A stretch of 37,961 nt of DNA. It comes from an uncultured Eubacteriales bacterium (GTDB taxonomy: Bacteria; Bacillota; Clostridia; Oscillospirales; Oscillospiraceae). The DNA lies in contig UROF01000023.1 in NCBI GenBank assembly GCA_900549475.1, forward strand, positions 1 to 37,961, read 5' to 3'. This document shows, one piece after another, positions 22,195 to 30,867 of this stretch (position 1 is the stretch's first letter; every line of letters begins with the position of its first letter). The notes below the pieces were generated by a model, which was not told where the DNA came from, searched no databases, and saw nothing but the letters and a program-made list of their open reading frames with translations. The position numbers and the translations under genes were made by a program.

Positions 22195-23376
22195 TTACTT
22201 TCCCCGGCGCTCCAGGGCATCCCGCAGCCGCTCCAGGGCCTTGCGGAGAACCCAGGTGGGGCAGGCCAGATTGATGCGCTCAAAGCCCTCGCCGCCGGTA
22301 CCGAAGATATAGCCCTCGTCGGTGAACCACAGGGCCTTCTCCTGCATGAACTTCTCCAGAGCCTTGGCATCCATGCCCAGGGCCCGGCAGTCCAGCCACT
22401 GGAGGTAGGTGCCCTCCAGCTCCACCGGCTTGATCCCCGGCAGCCACGCTCTGGTGAAGGTCCGCACCAGCTCCCGGTTCTCCCGCAGCACCACCAGCAG
22501 CTGCTCCAGCCAATCCTCACAGTAGCGGTAGGCCGCCTCACAGGCCTGGTAACCCAGGATATTGCAGCCGTGGAGCCCCAGGCGCTTGCGCACATCCAGC
22601 AGCTTCTCCCGCAGCTTTGCGTTGGGAATGATGATATTGGAGGTCTGGAGCCCCGCCAGGTTGAATGTTTTGCTGGGGGCGGTGCAGACCACGCAGTTCT
22701 GGGCCGCTTCCTCCGACAAGGTGGCAAACACCGTGTGGGGCCGCTCTCCCAGGATCAGGTCGAAGTGGATCTCGTCAGAGAGGACCAGCACCCCCTTCTC
22801 CAGGCAAATGGCGCTGAGTTTTTCCAGCTCCTCCCGGCTCCATACCCGGCCTACCGGATTGTGGGGGCTGCTGAAAAGGAGCACCTTTCCTTCCTCCGCC
22901 GCCTGAGAGAAGCGGTCAAAATCGATCTCATAGCGGCCATCCTTCTCCAGCAGGGGACACTCCAGTACCTGCCGGCCATTTTCCCGGATGGCGCTGTAGA
23001 AGGGATAATACACCGGCGGAAACACGATCACCTTGTCCCCTGGCTGGGTGTAAGCCTGGACCATATGGTTCAGTGCAGGCACAACGCCCGGCGAGGTCAC
23101 CACCCATTCCCGGTCTATCTTCCAGTTGTGCCGGCGGGCCATCCAGCTCTCCAGGGCCTCGTAATAGCTGTCGGTAGGTTGGGTATAACCCAGGATCGTC
23201 CCCTCCAGGTACTCCGTAAGATGCTGGATGATCTCCGGCGGGTTGGAAAACTCCATATCTGCCACGGACAGGGGGATCACTTCCGGTGGAAGACCGGGGT
23301 GAATCCGGGCCATCCCATCCCACTTGCTGGAGCCCACAGCGATCCGGGGCCGAAGGCTGGTAAAATCGTACGTCAT
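22195..23376 (-). CDS. MalY/PatB family PLP enzyme, putative cystathionine beta-lyase
   Basis: 393 residues, class I/II aminotransferase fold. Family marks: KWDGMARIHPGLPPEVIPLS and VADMEFSNPPEI at the N-terminus, SPHNPVGRVW, LSDEIHFDLIL, and the PLP-binding lysine in APSKTFNLAG (Lys 236). Members cleave cystathionine (or other C-S bonds) to homocysteine, pyruvate and ammonia; MalY also acts in maltose regulation in E. coli. True aminotransferase activity cannot be excluded. The second ATG (23376) is used since GGAGG almost touches the first (23385). Monocistronic, with a predicted promoter at 23413-23441. Confidence 0.9.
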   Translation of the reverse strand: MTYDFTSLRPRIAVGSSKWDGMARIHPGLPPEVIPLSVADMEFSNPPEIIQHLTEYLEGTILGYTQPTDSYYEALESWMARRHNWKIDREWVVTSPGVVPALNHMVQAYTQPGDKVIVFPPVYYPFYSAIRENGRQVLECPLLEKDGRYEIDFDRFSQAAEEGKVLLFSSPHNPVGRVWSREELEKLSAICLEKGVLVLSDEIHFDLILGERPHTVFATLSEEAAQNCVVCTAPSKTFNLAGLQTSNIIIPNAKLREKLLDVRKRLGLHGCNILGYQACEAAYRYCEDWLEQLLVVLRENRELVRTFTRAWLPGIKPVELEGTYLQWLDCRALGMDAKALEKFMQEKALWFTDEGYIFGTGGEGFERINLACPTWVLRKALERLRDALERRGK

Positions 23377-23412
23377 AACGGGCATACCTCCTGGTTCATT
23401 CTATATACCAGG

Positions 23413-23441
23413 ATTGTGCCACATTACGTCGGATTTTTCAA
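23413..23441 (-). promoter_or_regulatory. Promoter of the MalY-like gene
   Basis: Minus strand: -35 TTGAAA (23436-23441), 17-bp spacer, -10 CACAAT (23413-23418), about 37 bases before the start. Confidence 0.5.
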
Positions 23442-23548
23442 CAGCTGTCCCCCTGGTTTTTCACTGTCAATTCTTACTGGAAGCTATTCTCATAGATATT
23501 CAGAACCCAGGAAATAAAACCTGTCTGCCACTGTGCTGATAGGTTTCA

Positions 23549-23590
23549 CAAAAATACCACACCCCCGCTCAGCGCTGAGCGGGGGTGTGG
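23549..23590 (-). terminator. Terminator of the BrkB-TrkA-TrkH-aminopeptidase run
   Basis: Perfect 34-bp palindrome (23557-23573 with 23574-23590), followed on the minus strand by TATTTTTG, 35 bases after the aminopeptidase stop. Confidence 0.82.
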
Positions 23591-23625
23591 CAATAGGCTT
23601 ATCTTACTCCGAAGAGCAGAGCCAA

Positions 23626-24861
23626 TTACAGGGCGAAATTGCCGTTTACAAACACAGGCACCTCTCTGCCGTCCCGGGTATAGCCGGTAATGGTCAGATC
23701 CGCGGTACCCACCATAAAGTCCACATGGGTGATGGAGTCGTTGAGACCGGCAGCGCGCAGCTCCTCCTTGCTCATCTCCGTTCCGCCCCGGACGCACTCG
23801 GCGTAGGCCTCGCCAAAAGCCAGGTGGCAGGAGGCGTTCTCGTCAAAGAGGGTGTTATAGTAGAGAAGCTTCTGGTTGCTGATGGGGCTGTCGTAGGGCA
23901 CCAGGGCCACCTCACCCAGCCGGGAGGCACCCTCGTCCAGGGAGATCGCCGCCTTCAAAGTCTCCTCTCCCTCGTCAGCATGGGCCTCCACGATCTTGCC
24001 ATCCTTCAGGGTAAAACGGATGCCGGTGATGATGTTACCGTCGTGAACCAAAGGCAGTGAGGCGCACACCACGCCGTCCACGCCGTCCCGCAGGGGAGCG
24101 GTGAAAATCTCCTCCGTGGGCATATTGGCCACAAACCGCTGGCCGGTACCAGCAGCGCCGTCACCGCCGGACCACAGGTGTCCCTCGGGCAGACGGATGG
24201 TGAGGTCGGTACCCAGGCTGTTGGTATAGTGGAGCCGCTCCAGATCCAAGCTGTTGAGCTTCTCCACCCGCTCCTGCAGCGTCGCCACATGGGAGCGCCA
24301 GCGCTCCACAGCCTTCCCGTCGCCAGTGATGCGGACCGCCTCAAAAATAGCGTCCCACAGCTTATCTACCGCCTCCTGCTCTCCGCAGCCGGGGAAGGCC
24401 TTCACCGCCCAGCTGGGGATGGGGATGGAAGCCACGCACCAGGGAAAGCTGTTGTTCATCTGCAGGCGCTGGAAATCCTCCAGAGCCGCACTGCTGGAGC
24501 GCTGCTGCCGGACCAGGCGATCCGGGTCCACTCCTTTGAGATTCTCAGGATCGGAGGCAGAGATGGCGAGGTACGCCGTGCCGGCACGGGCATAGCCGTT
24601 AAAAAACTCCGCCTGCCAGGCCGGTGTGCTGTCAAACACTTCGTCCGCCGCCCGGAGATATTTCATCCGGTTCAGAGCGTCATCCCGCCAGTTCATCACG
24701 ACCTCCCGGCAGCCCACGTCGTAGGCCGCCTCAGCGCACAGCCGGGCAAACCAGGCGCACTCTACCGGGCAGGCAATGATCAGATCCTGTCCCTTCTGTA
24801 CATTCAGACCCACCTCTACCAACAGGCGGGCATACTCTTGTAATTTGTTTGTCTTGTCCAT
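23626..24861 (-). CDS. M29 family aminopeptidase
   Basis: 411 residues, the usual size for the thermophilic-aminopeptidase (AmpS/PepS) family. Co-catalytic metal-site motifs are visible: RFVANMPTEEIFTAP (Glu ligands), YYNTLFDENASCHLAFGEAY (Tyr, His) and SITHVDFMVGTADLTI (His, Asp). It removes N-terminal residues from peptides in the cytoplasm. The ATG at 24861 is seven bases after AAAAGGAG; an earlier ATG at 24879 overlaps that site and is less likely. It starts 21 bases after the trkH stop, so it is probably co-transcribed with the potassium genes, an unusual pairing. Confidence 0.92.
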   Translation of the reverse strand: MDKTNKLQEYARLLVEVGLNVQKGQDLIIACPVECAWFARLCAEAAYDVGCREVVMNWRDDALNRMKYLRAADEVFDSTPAWQAEFFNGYARAGTAYLAISASDPENLKGVDPDRLVRQQRSSSAALEDFQRLQMNNSFPWCVASIPIPSWAVKAFPGCGEQEAVDKLWDAIFEAVRITGDGKAVERWRSHVATLQERVEKLNSLDLERLHYTNSLGTDLTIRLPEGHLWSGGDGAAGTGQRFVANMPTEEIFTAPLRDGVDGVVCASLPLVHDGNIITGIRFTLKDGKIVEAHADEGEETLKAAISLDEGASRLGEVALVPYDSPISNQKLLYYNTLFDENASCHLAFGEAYAECVRGGTEMSKEELRAAGLNDSITHVDFMVGTADLTITGYTRDGREVPVFVNGNFAL

Positions 24862-24882
24862 GTTGTTGCTCCTTTTCATCTC

Positions 24883-26331
24883 TTACCGCTTTTTCCACAG
24901 CCCCGGGAACACCAGCAGCAGCAGCGGCATGATCTCCAGACGGCCCAGCAGCATATTCAGGCTCAGCACGATCTTGCTCAGGCCAGAGAGCATACTGAAG
25001 TTGGAGGTGGGGCCCAGAACATCAAAGGCAGGGCCCACGTTGCTGATACAAGTTAAGGATGCGGTAAACGCGGCAGTAAATCCGATATCATCCCAGGCCA
25101 CTACCAGCGTACCCGCCAGCAGCAGCAGGATATAGGCAAAGAAAAACAGGGTGATTCCCGAGAGGATAGGTTCCTCCACCCGATCACCGTCGCAGCGGAT
25201 GGTCTTGACTGCTCTGGGGTGGAGAATCCGCTGGATCTCACGGTGAAGGTTTTTGAACAGCAGCACCACCCGGATCTGCTTGATGCCGCCGGCAGTGGAA
25301 CCAGCACAGGCGCCGGCAAACATGACCAGCACCAATACTGTCTGGGCAAAGGTGGGCCAGAGAACATAGTCGTAGGTCATATAACCGGTGGTGGTCATCA
25401 GCGTCACCACCTGGAAAGTAGCGTCAGTGATCGTCTCTGCATTAAGCTCCCAGCCAGCATGAACCACCAGATTCAGTACGATCAGAGCCGATGCCGTTAC
25501 CGCCATGATGGTGTAGGAGCGCAGCTCCTCGCTTTCAAACACCGCCTTGAAATTCCGGCGCACCGCATAAAACAGCAGGGCAAAGTTGATGCCTGATAAG
25601 AACATGAAGACAATAATGATCCAGTCAATGAGCATGCTGTCATAGGCGGCGATGCTGGCATTGCGGACGGAGAAACCGCCGGTGGAAATGGTGGTAAAGG
25701 AGTGGGTCAAAGCCTCATACCAGCTCATCCCGGCAAGGCGCAGGCAGATGGTCTCGCCTACGGTAAGGCCTATATAAATAATATAAAGTATTTTGGCGGT
25801 GTCGCCCAGCCGGGGGGTAAGTTTGCTTTTGATAGGGCCGGGGGATTCCGCCCGCATAAGGTAGACACTGCCTTCCCCCAGTTTGGGGATCAGGGCCAGC
25901 GCCAGCACCAGGACGCCCACGCCGCCCATCCACTGTGTCTGCGCCCGCCAGAACAGCACGCCGGTGGGGAGACCTTCAATTTGGGTGAGCACGGTAGCAC
26001 CGGTGGTGGTAAAGCCGGACACAGTCTCAAAGACGGCGTCGATGTAGTTGGGGATCACTCCGGAAAACACATAGGGCAAAGCCCCGAACAGGGAGAGGAC
26101 GATCCAGCCCAGGCCCACAGTGGCAAAGCCGTCCCGGGCCTGCATCTTGACCCCCTTCCGGGGCAGCAGGGTCAGCAGCTGTCCCACTATAAACGTAATC
26201 GCCGCAGACAGCAGAAAATCCGGACCATCGCCGGTGTGGGAGGCAAAGCCGATCGCCGCAGACGGCAGCATCAAAATAGCCTCCACCCGAAGCACCAGTC
26301 CAAGGATATGTAATACCAGTTTTGTATTCAT
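24883..26331 (-). CDS. trkH: TrkH/KtrB-type potassium uptake channel
   Basis: 482-residue membrane protein built from four membrane-pore-membrane repeats. The four selectivity-filter segments are visible as TTTGA, STGGF, TTTGY and SNVGP, each with the key glycine. It conducts K+ inward under control of the cytoplasmic ring formed by TrkA. The C-terminus ends near the last helix. It lies 15 bases downstream of trkA; GGAGAG precedes the ATG. With trkA it forms a complete potassium uptake system that supports turgor and pH homeostasis. Confidence 0.95.
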   Translation of the reverse strand: MNTKLVLHILGLVLRVEAILMLPSAAIGFASHTGDGPDFLLSAAITFIVGQLLTLLPRKGVKMQARDGFATVGLGWIVLSLFGALPYVFSGVIPNYIDAVFETVSGFTTTGATVLTQIEGLPTGVLFWRAQTQWMGGVGVLVLALALIPKLGEGSVYLMRAESPGPIKSKLTPRLGDTAKILYIIYIGLTVGETICLRLAGMSWYEALTHSFTTISTGGFSVRNASIAAYDSMLIDWIIIVFMFLSGINFALLFYAVRRNFKAVFESEELRSYTIMAVTASALIVLNLVVHAGWELNAETITDATFQVVTLMTTTGYMTYDYVLWPTFAQTVLVLVMFAGACAGSTAGGIKQIRVVLLFKNLHREIQRILHPRAVKTIRCDGDRVEEPILSGITLFFFAYILLLLAGTLVVAWDDIGFTAAFTASLTCISNVGPAFDVLGPTSNFSMLSGLSKIVLSLNMLLGRLEIMPLLLLVFPGLWKKR

Positions 26332-26346
26332 CGCTTCTCTCCAGCC

Positions 26347-27708
26347 TTACTCCAAAATATCATCCAGCTCGTGGAGGAAGAAGCTTTTTGCCATTACAAT
26401 GACCCGATCCCCGGCATGGATAGAGGTGTTGCCGTCGGGAATAATGGTCTTGCCCTCGCGGGCAATCGCCGCCACCAGCATCCCATCCTTCAGTTTAAGG
26501 TCCTTCAGCGGTTTGTTGAGGAAGCTGGTCGTGGGAACGGCGGTGAATTCCACCGCCTCCAGCGCACCGCCCAGCAGCTTGTACAGATGTTCCACCGCAC
26601 TGCCTTCACTGCTGGCGATCGCCCGCACATACGCCGAGATCTGATTTGCCGTGATCTCCTTGGGGCTGATGATACTGTCCACGCCGAACTCCCGCATCAT
26701 CTCAATATAGTTGAGACGGTTCATCTTGGCAATGACCTTGGAGACTCCCGCCCGCTGGGCACTCATGGCCATAAGCAGGTTTTCCTCATCCCGGTTGGTC
26801 AGGGCAATAAACGCATCCGTGTCCAACAGGTTTTCTGTCTCGATCACGGCGCTGTCAGTACCATCCCCCTGAATGATCATGGTGCCCGGCAGCTTGTCCG
26901 CCAGAGCAAGGCACTTTTCTCCATCCTGCTCCACGATGCGGACCTTCATCCCTACCTTCTCCACCGCCCAGGTCAGATAGGTAGCGATCTTACTGCCGCC
27001 CAGAACCGTGATGTGGCGAATCCCCTCATGCCTGCGGCCCAGAGAAGCGAAAAAGCGGGCCACCTCCTGCTGACTGCCGATCACATACACTTTATCCCCG
27101 ATTCGAGGAACAAAGGCTCCGTTGGGAACAAATACCTCTTCTCCCCGGATGGCGGCACACATCAGCACCCCGTTGGGATGCCTGCGGTTGTACTCGGACA
27201 GGGGGATACCCGCCAGTCCGTCGCTCTCCATAAGAGGAAAGCCGATCATCTCCACCAGTCCGCGGGCAAAGGCCTCCACACTGAAAGCCGCCGGCACCCG
27301 CAGCAGCCGGGAGATCTCCTGGGCTGCGGCATACTCCGGATTGATGATCATGCTCACGCCGATCTCCCGCTTGAGGAGATTGGCTTCCTTATAGTACTCC
27401 GGGCTGCGCACCCGGGCTACCGTATGCTTGGCACCAAGCTTCTTGGCGATCAGACAACAGACAATGTTCAGCTCATCGGAGCCTGTCACCGCCACCACCA
27501 GGTCCGAGGTGCGGACCCCCGCCTCCAGCAGCACCTGGATGGAAGCGCCGCTCCCTTCCATACACAGAATGTCCAGCACGCCGTCAGCATTCTGCAGGGC
27601 ATCGGCATTTTTATCGATAAGGACCAGCTCATGGTTCTCTCCATCTCCACTCAGCTGCTGCGCCAGAGTATATCCCACTTTGCCGTTTCCAATGATAATG
27701 ATTTTCAT
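26347..27708 (-). CDS. trkA: TrkA potassium uptake regulatory subunit
   Basis: 453 residues with two RCK units. Each has an NAD-binding Rossmann half and an RCK-C half: unit 1 starts MKIIIIGNGKVGYTLAQQL (GxGxxG), with VLIDKNADAL after it; unit 2 starts at about 230 with VLGGSKIATYLTWAVE and has the equivalent VRIVEQDGEKC. RCK-C portions include YNRRHPNGVLM near 190 and the C-terminal DGMLVAAIAREGKTIIPDGN. It gates TrkH in response to nucleotides. ATG preceded by GGGAGAG. The gene sits 19 bases after the BrkB-family gene. Confidence 0.95.
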   Translation of the reverse strand: MKIIIIGNGKVGYTLAQQLSGDGENHELVLIDKNADALQNADGVLDILCMEGSGASIQVLLEAGVRTSDLVVAVTGSDELNIVCCLIAKKLGAKHTVARVRSPEYYKEANLLKREIGVSMIINPEYAAAQEISRLLRVPAAFSVEAFARGLVEMIGFPLMESDGLAGIPLSEYNRRHPNGVLMCAAIRGEEVFVPNGAFVPRIGDKVYVIGSQQEVARFFASLGRRHEGIRHITVLGGSKIATYLTWAVEKVGMKVRIVEQDGEKCLALADKLPGTMIIQGDGTDSAVIETENLLDTDAFIALTNRDEENLLMAMSAQRAGVSKVIAKMNRLNYIEMMREFGVDSIISPKEITANQISAYVRAIASSEGSAVEHLYKLLGGALEAVEFTAVPTTSFLNKPLKDLKLKDGMLVAAIAREGKTIIPDGNTSIHAGDRVIVMAKSFFLHELDDILE

Positions 27709-27727
27709 ATGTCTTTTTGTCTCTCCC

Positions 27728-28612
27728 TCAGGAGGTCTCTCCTTTTCCCTTCTTACCAGCCTTACGCCGGTTTTCTTCCCGCATAGTTAACAACGCATCG
27801 TTGATCTCCGCCCCCATGATCAGCACGGTAGCTGTCAGATACAACCAGATCATCAGCACTACCATGGTACCCAGGGTGCCATAGATCAGCGAATAGTTGG
27901 CAAAATTCTCTACATAAAATGAATACCCTGCGGATAAGGCGATCCACGCCACCAGGGATACCACCACCCCCGGGACAATATTGCGTCCCGGCTGACGGGT
28001 ATCCTGAGCCATGGCATAGAGCAGGCCCACCGCACCGAATACCACCACGCCCAGAGCAGGAAAGCGGAGAAAGTCCCACAGATCGATAAATCCCGCAGGG
28101 AGGGTGATATATCTGCCCGCAAATGCCAGCATCCGCTGGCTCACGGTAGCCAGTGCCAATGTCAGCGCAATGGTCACCAGCAGAAACACCGTATAGAGCA
28201 AAACTTTAAATCGGTAGATCAGCTGATTTTTGGGCCTTGGCAAATGGTACGCCCTGCGCACCGCCCGCATCAGGCAATCCGCCGCCCGCATGGGGAAATA
28301 GATGGAAAATACAAGTCCAAACCACAGCATAGCGGCACTGGACGTCCGGGAGGCATATTCCAGATAGGCCTCCGCCACATCCAGCACCTCCGTCGGCAGC
28401 AGCGGCTGCAGCGCCCTTACCACTTCCGAAACATCCAGCTGCAGCAGGCCCAAAAGGCTGCTGAGAAAAATCAGGAACGGAAACAGCGTAAAAAGCAGAT
28501 AATATGCCAGCGCTGCACTCTGCCTGCCTACATCATGGTGAAAATAGCGCCGCAGGCAGCTGCTCACAAATCTGCCCGGCCAGCTCTCCGTCACCGGTCT
28601 GAGCCATTTCAG
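27728..28612 (-). CDS. YihY/BrkB family membrane protein
   Basis: About 294 residues with six hydrophobic segments. Family signatures: SAALAYYLLFTLFPFLIFL, LYTVFLLVTIALTLAL, FVENFANYSLIYGTLGTMVV-like C-terminal region (here YVENFANYSLIYGTLG) and LIMGAEINDALL. Formerly annotated as ribonuclease BN by mistake; function unknown, perhaps lipid or small-molecule transport. The start is uncertain. A strong AAAGGAGG lies eight bases before an in-frame CTG at 28612; a GTG at 28594 and the frame's first GTG at 28708 are alternatives without good sites. It precedes trkA by 19 bases and probably belongs to that operon. Confidence 0.82.
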   Translation of the reverse strand: MKWLRPVTESWPGRFVSSCLRRYFHHDVGRQSAALAYYLLFTLFPFLIFLSSLLGLLQLDVSEVVRALQPLLPTEVLDVAEAYLEYASRTSSAAMLWFGLVFSIYFPMRAADCLMRAVRRAYHLPRPKNQLIYRFKVLLYTVFLLVTIALTLALATVSQRMLAFAGRYITLPAGFIDLWDFLRFPALGVVVFGAVGLLYAMAQDTRQPGRNIVPGVVVSLVAWIALSAGYSFYVENFANYSLIYGTLGTMVVLMIWLYLTATVLIMGAEINDALLTMREENRRKAGKKGKGETS

Positions 28613-28728
28613 CGCAACCCCCTCCTTTCCGGGAACCAATCCCAATCCTGGCCCCGGGATCGTCCGCCTTTCGGTCTCACAGCAGGCGGCAGGAGCAGTG
28701 TAGCACAAACAGCCCCTCTCCCGCCGTC

Positions 28729-29712
28729 TTATTTCGTCGAACCATTCCTGTTGTTGACCACATTCATTGTCCGGCCATCCAGGAAAGCACGCAGGTTTTC
28801 CACCGCAATATCCATGAGCCTTCTCCGGGTCTCCCGGGGCGCCCAGCTGATATGGGGGGTGATGATACAGTTCTTTGCCGTAAGCAGCGGACTATCCGGA
28901 GAGAGAGGCTCCGTATCCGCCACATCCACCCCTGCCGCCAGCAGCCGCCCGCTGTTGAGGGCATCGGCCACATCCTGTTCCACGATCAACGGCCCGCGGC
29001 TGTTGTTAATGAGGATCGCTCCCTCTTTCATCATGGAGATGGCATTTCTGTCAATGATTCCCTTTGTATCCGGCGTCAGCGGACAGTGGAGAGATACCAC
29101 ATCCGAGCAGCGCAGCAGTTCTTCCAGAGGCATCCAGTCCGCTGCCGCCGTTCCCGCGGGCCACGGATGAGGCCCGGTAGCCACTACCTTCATCCCCAGT
29201 GCCGCGGCTACGGTGCCTACCGCCCGTCCGATCCGGCCATACCCTATGATACCCATCGTCTTGCCGGTCAATTCGATCAAAGGCCAGTTCCAGAAGCAGT
29301 AATCCGGGCAGCGGCTCCAGGCGCCCTCATGGACCGCCTGGTCATGGCCGCCTACATGGTGGCAGATCTCCAGCAGCAGCGCAATGGCAAACTGGGCCAC
29401 CGCGCTGGTACCATAGGCCGGCACATTGCACACCGGGATCCCCAGCTCTCCGGCCGCATCGATATCCACCACATTGTAGCCGGTAGCCAGGACACCGATA
29501 TACCGAAGGCTCTTGCTGCCGCTGATGACCGCCCGGGACAGGGGCGTCTTGTTGGTCAGCACCACTTCCGCCCCGGCGATGCGGCGGGCGATCTCTTCCT
29601 CGTCCTCCAGGGGCGTACGGTCATACACCGTCATCTCCCCCATGGCTGCAAATCCTTCCCAGCTGAGATCACCGGGATTCAGGCAGTAGCCATCCAATAC
29701 CACGATTTTCAT
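28729..29712 (-). CDS. D-2-hydroxyacid dehydrogenase (glycerate dehydrogenase-like)
   Basis: 327 residues, NAD(P)-dependent. Rossmann motif GYGRIG (157-162), substrate-loop VLATGYNVVDIDAA and the catalytic triad Arg 239 (NNSRGP), Glu 268 (DTEPLS) and His 287 (PHISW). It reduces 2-keto acids such as hydroxypyruvate, pyruvate or glyoxylate to D-2-hydroxy acids; closest in look to hydroxypyruvate reductase/glycerate dehydrogenase, but the substrate is uncertain. Ribosome-binding site GGGAGGAC four to five bases before ATG. No terminator is evident before the BrkB-family gene 116 bases on. Its promoter carries direct repeats that suggest specific regulation. Confidence 0.9.
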   Translation of the reverse strand: MKIVVLDGYCLNPGDLSWEGFAAMGEMTVYDRTPLEDEEEIARRIAGAEVVLTNKTPLSRAVISGSKSLRYIGVLATGYNVVDIDAAGELGIPVCNVPAYGTSAVAQFAIALLLEICHHVGGHDQAVHEGAWSRCPDYCFWNWPLIELTGKTMGIIGYGRIGRAVGTVAAALGMKVVATGPHPWPAGTAAADWMPLEELLRCSDVVSLHCPLTPDTKGIIDRNAISMMKEGAILINNSRGPLIVEQDVADALNSGRLLAAGVDVADTEPLSPDSPLLTAKNCIITPHISWAPRETRRRLMDIAVENLRAFLDGRTMNVVNNRNGSTK

Positions 29713-29746
29713 CTCTGTCCTCCCGCAGCATTTCGCCGCCTGTACA

Positions 29747-29795
29747 CTAACGCAATCTTAATTCTGATTGCCCCTGTTCCTAATGCAGTCTTAAT
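29747..29795. repeat. Two 16-nt direct repeats at the dehydrogenase promoter
   Basis: CTAACGCAATCTTAAT (29747-29762) and CTAATGCAGTCTTAAT (29780-29795) match at 14 of 16 positions, 33 bp apart start to start (about three helical turns). The second abuts the -10 box. Likely repressor sites; regulator unknown. Confidence 0.5.
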
Positions 29796-29824
29796 ATTGT
29801 ATACCAAATGTATTGTCCATGCAA
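29796..29824 (-). promoter_or_regulatory. Promoter of the D-2-hydroxyacid dehydrogenase gene
   Basis: Minus strand: -35 TTGCAT (29819-29824), 17-bp spacer, -10 TACAAT (29796-29801), giving a leader of about 75 bases. Confidence 0.55.
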
Positions 29825-29877
29825 GAGGTGACGGCGCTTTCTTCCTTCCGCCGCCGATTCTTGCCGGTTTTTTTACG

Positions 29878-29909
29878 CAAAAAGAGAGCCGGCATACTTC
29901 CGGCTCTCT
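29878..29909 (-). terminator. Terminator of the pdaA-like gene
   Basis: 10-bp stem (29883-29892 with 29900-29909), then TTTTTG on the minus strand. It starts six bases after the gene's stop. Confidence 0.82.
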
Positions 29910-29914
29910 CTGTG

Positions 29915-30721
29915 TCACACAGGCAGCTGATCCAGGGAGGCAAACGTATACCCCATATCCTCCCACCGGGTCAGCAGCTCGTCCAGGATCTCCGCATTGG
30001 TGCGGGAAGTGGAGTGGAGCAGCACAATGGCACCGTCATGGATCCGGGGGATCAGCTTGGAAAACGCCTCCTCTGCCGTGGGCTGGTCATCGGTATACCA
30101 GTCCACATAGGCAAGACTCCAGAACACCGTCCGATAGCCCAGCGTCTTGGCCTGCTTGAGGTTTTCCACACTGTATTTTCCCTGAGGTGGGCGGTAAAAA
30201 CGGCTCATCTCCCGGCCTGTAGTCTCCTGATAAAGGGCCTCCAGCGACTCCAGTTCCTCCCGGAAAGACGCCTCATCCGCAATAGCGGACATATCCGGAT
30301 GGTGATAGGTGTGGTTGCCTACAATGTGTCCCTCGGCTGCCATTCGCCGGACGATGTCCGGGGCAGACTCTATCATGTGGCCCACCACAAAAAAGGCCGC
30401 CGGAGCATGGTGCTCCTTGAGCACATCCAGGATCGTCTCTGTATAGCCGTTTTCATAGCCGCAGTCAAAGGTGAGATAGATCACCTTTTTTCCCGTATCG
30501 CCCAGATAGTAGGCATTATACTCCGCCAGTTCTTCCTTCCCCGCGTTGCCCACCGGCGCCTGTCCCTCCGTCTGAAACGACAGGCCCCAGTTGTCTGCCG
30601 ATGCAGGCACCGCCGCGCTGCCTGCCGCCGGAGCGGCGCCGTCTTCCCCTGCGGAGCAGGCAGGCAGTACCATCAGGCACAGGGCCAGCACCGCCGCCCG
30701 CTTCCATTTTGTCATTTTCAT
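29915..30721 (-). CDS. pdaA: PdaA-like polysaccharide deacetylase (spore cortex), lipoprotein
   Basis: 268 residues. A lipoprotein signal at 1-22 ends in LPAC, so the mature protein is probably tethered outside the membrane. The NodB domain carries YLTFDCGYENGYTETILDVL, GHIVGNHTYHHPDMS (His 137 and 141), RFYRPPQGKYS, TVFWSLAYVDW and GAIVLLHSTSRTNAEILDEL, which closely follow B. subtilis PdaA, the enzyme that de-N-acetylates muramic acid on the way to muramic delta-lactam in spore cortex. The usual TFDDG is TFDCG here (Cys 87); PdaA of Bacillus has TFDNG, as I recall. Start at 30721 is eight bases after AAAAAGGAGG; the frame is open to 30925 without signal. Confidence 0.85.
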   Translation of the reverse strand: MKMTKWKRAAVLALCLMVLPACSAGEDGAAPAAGSAAVPASADNWGLSFQTEGQAPVGNAGKEELAEYNAYYLGDTGKKVIYLTFDCGYENGYTETILDVLKEHHAPAAFFVVGHMIESAPDIVRRMAAEGHIVGNHTYHHPDMSAIADEASFREELESLEALYQETTGREMSRFYRPPQGKYSVENLKQAKTLGYRTVFWSLAYVDWYTDDQPTAEEAFSKLIPRIHDGAIVLLHSTSRTNAEILDELLTRWEDMGYTFASLDQLPV

Positions 30722-30841
30722 GGCTTGCGCCTCCTTTTTGTGTCCTCCCTGCCATCTTGCGCAGACTGTCCTCTCCTTATGCGTTCCAAACAGGAAAACA
30801 GGATCAGCGTACCATCTTATTTTTTCTTTACAAAAAAAGGC

Positions 30842-30867
30842 TACCATTTCTACACGAAGAAATGGTA
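30842..30867. promoter_or_regulatory. Inverted repeat in the pdaA-moxR divergent gap
   Basis: Perfect 9-bp arms TACCATTTC (30842-30850) and GAAATGGTA (30859-30867) with an 8-nt loop. The right arm runs into TATAGT (30866-30871), a possible -10 for moxR although no good -35 is in register. Operator or hairpin; undecided. Confidence 0.35.

Noticed and set aside
23557..23590. 34-bp perfect palindrome as a mobile-element end or regulator site
   Set aside because: It lies after the last gene of an operon and is followed by a T-rich run on that strand, so a terminator explains it; no transposase or duplication is near.
26371..27786. 471-codon open frame on the plus strand opposite trkA
   Set aside because: No recognisable domain and no ribosome-binding site; trkA on the other strand is complete.
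29791..29810. GntR-type operator around GTATAC near the dehydrogenase promoter
   Set aside because: The flanks are not symmetrical beyond the 6-bp core, so it is no better than chance; the 16-nt direct repeats are stronger.
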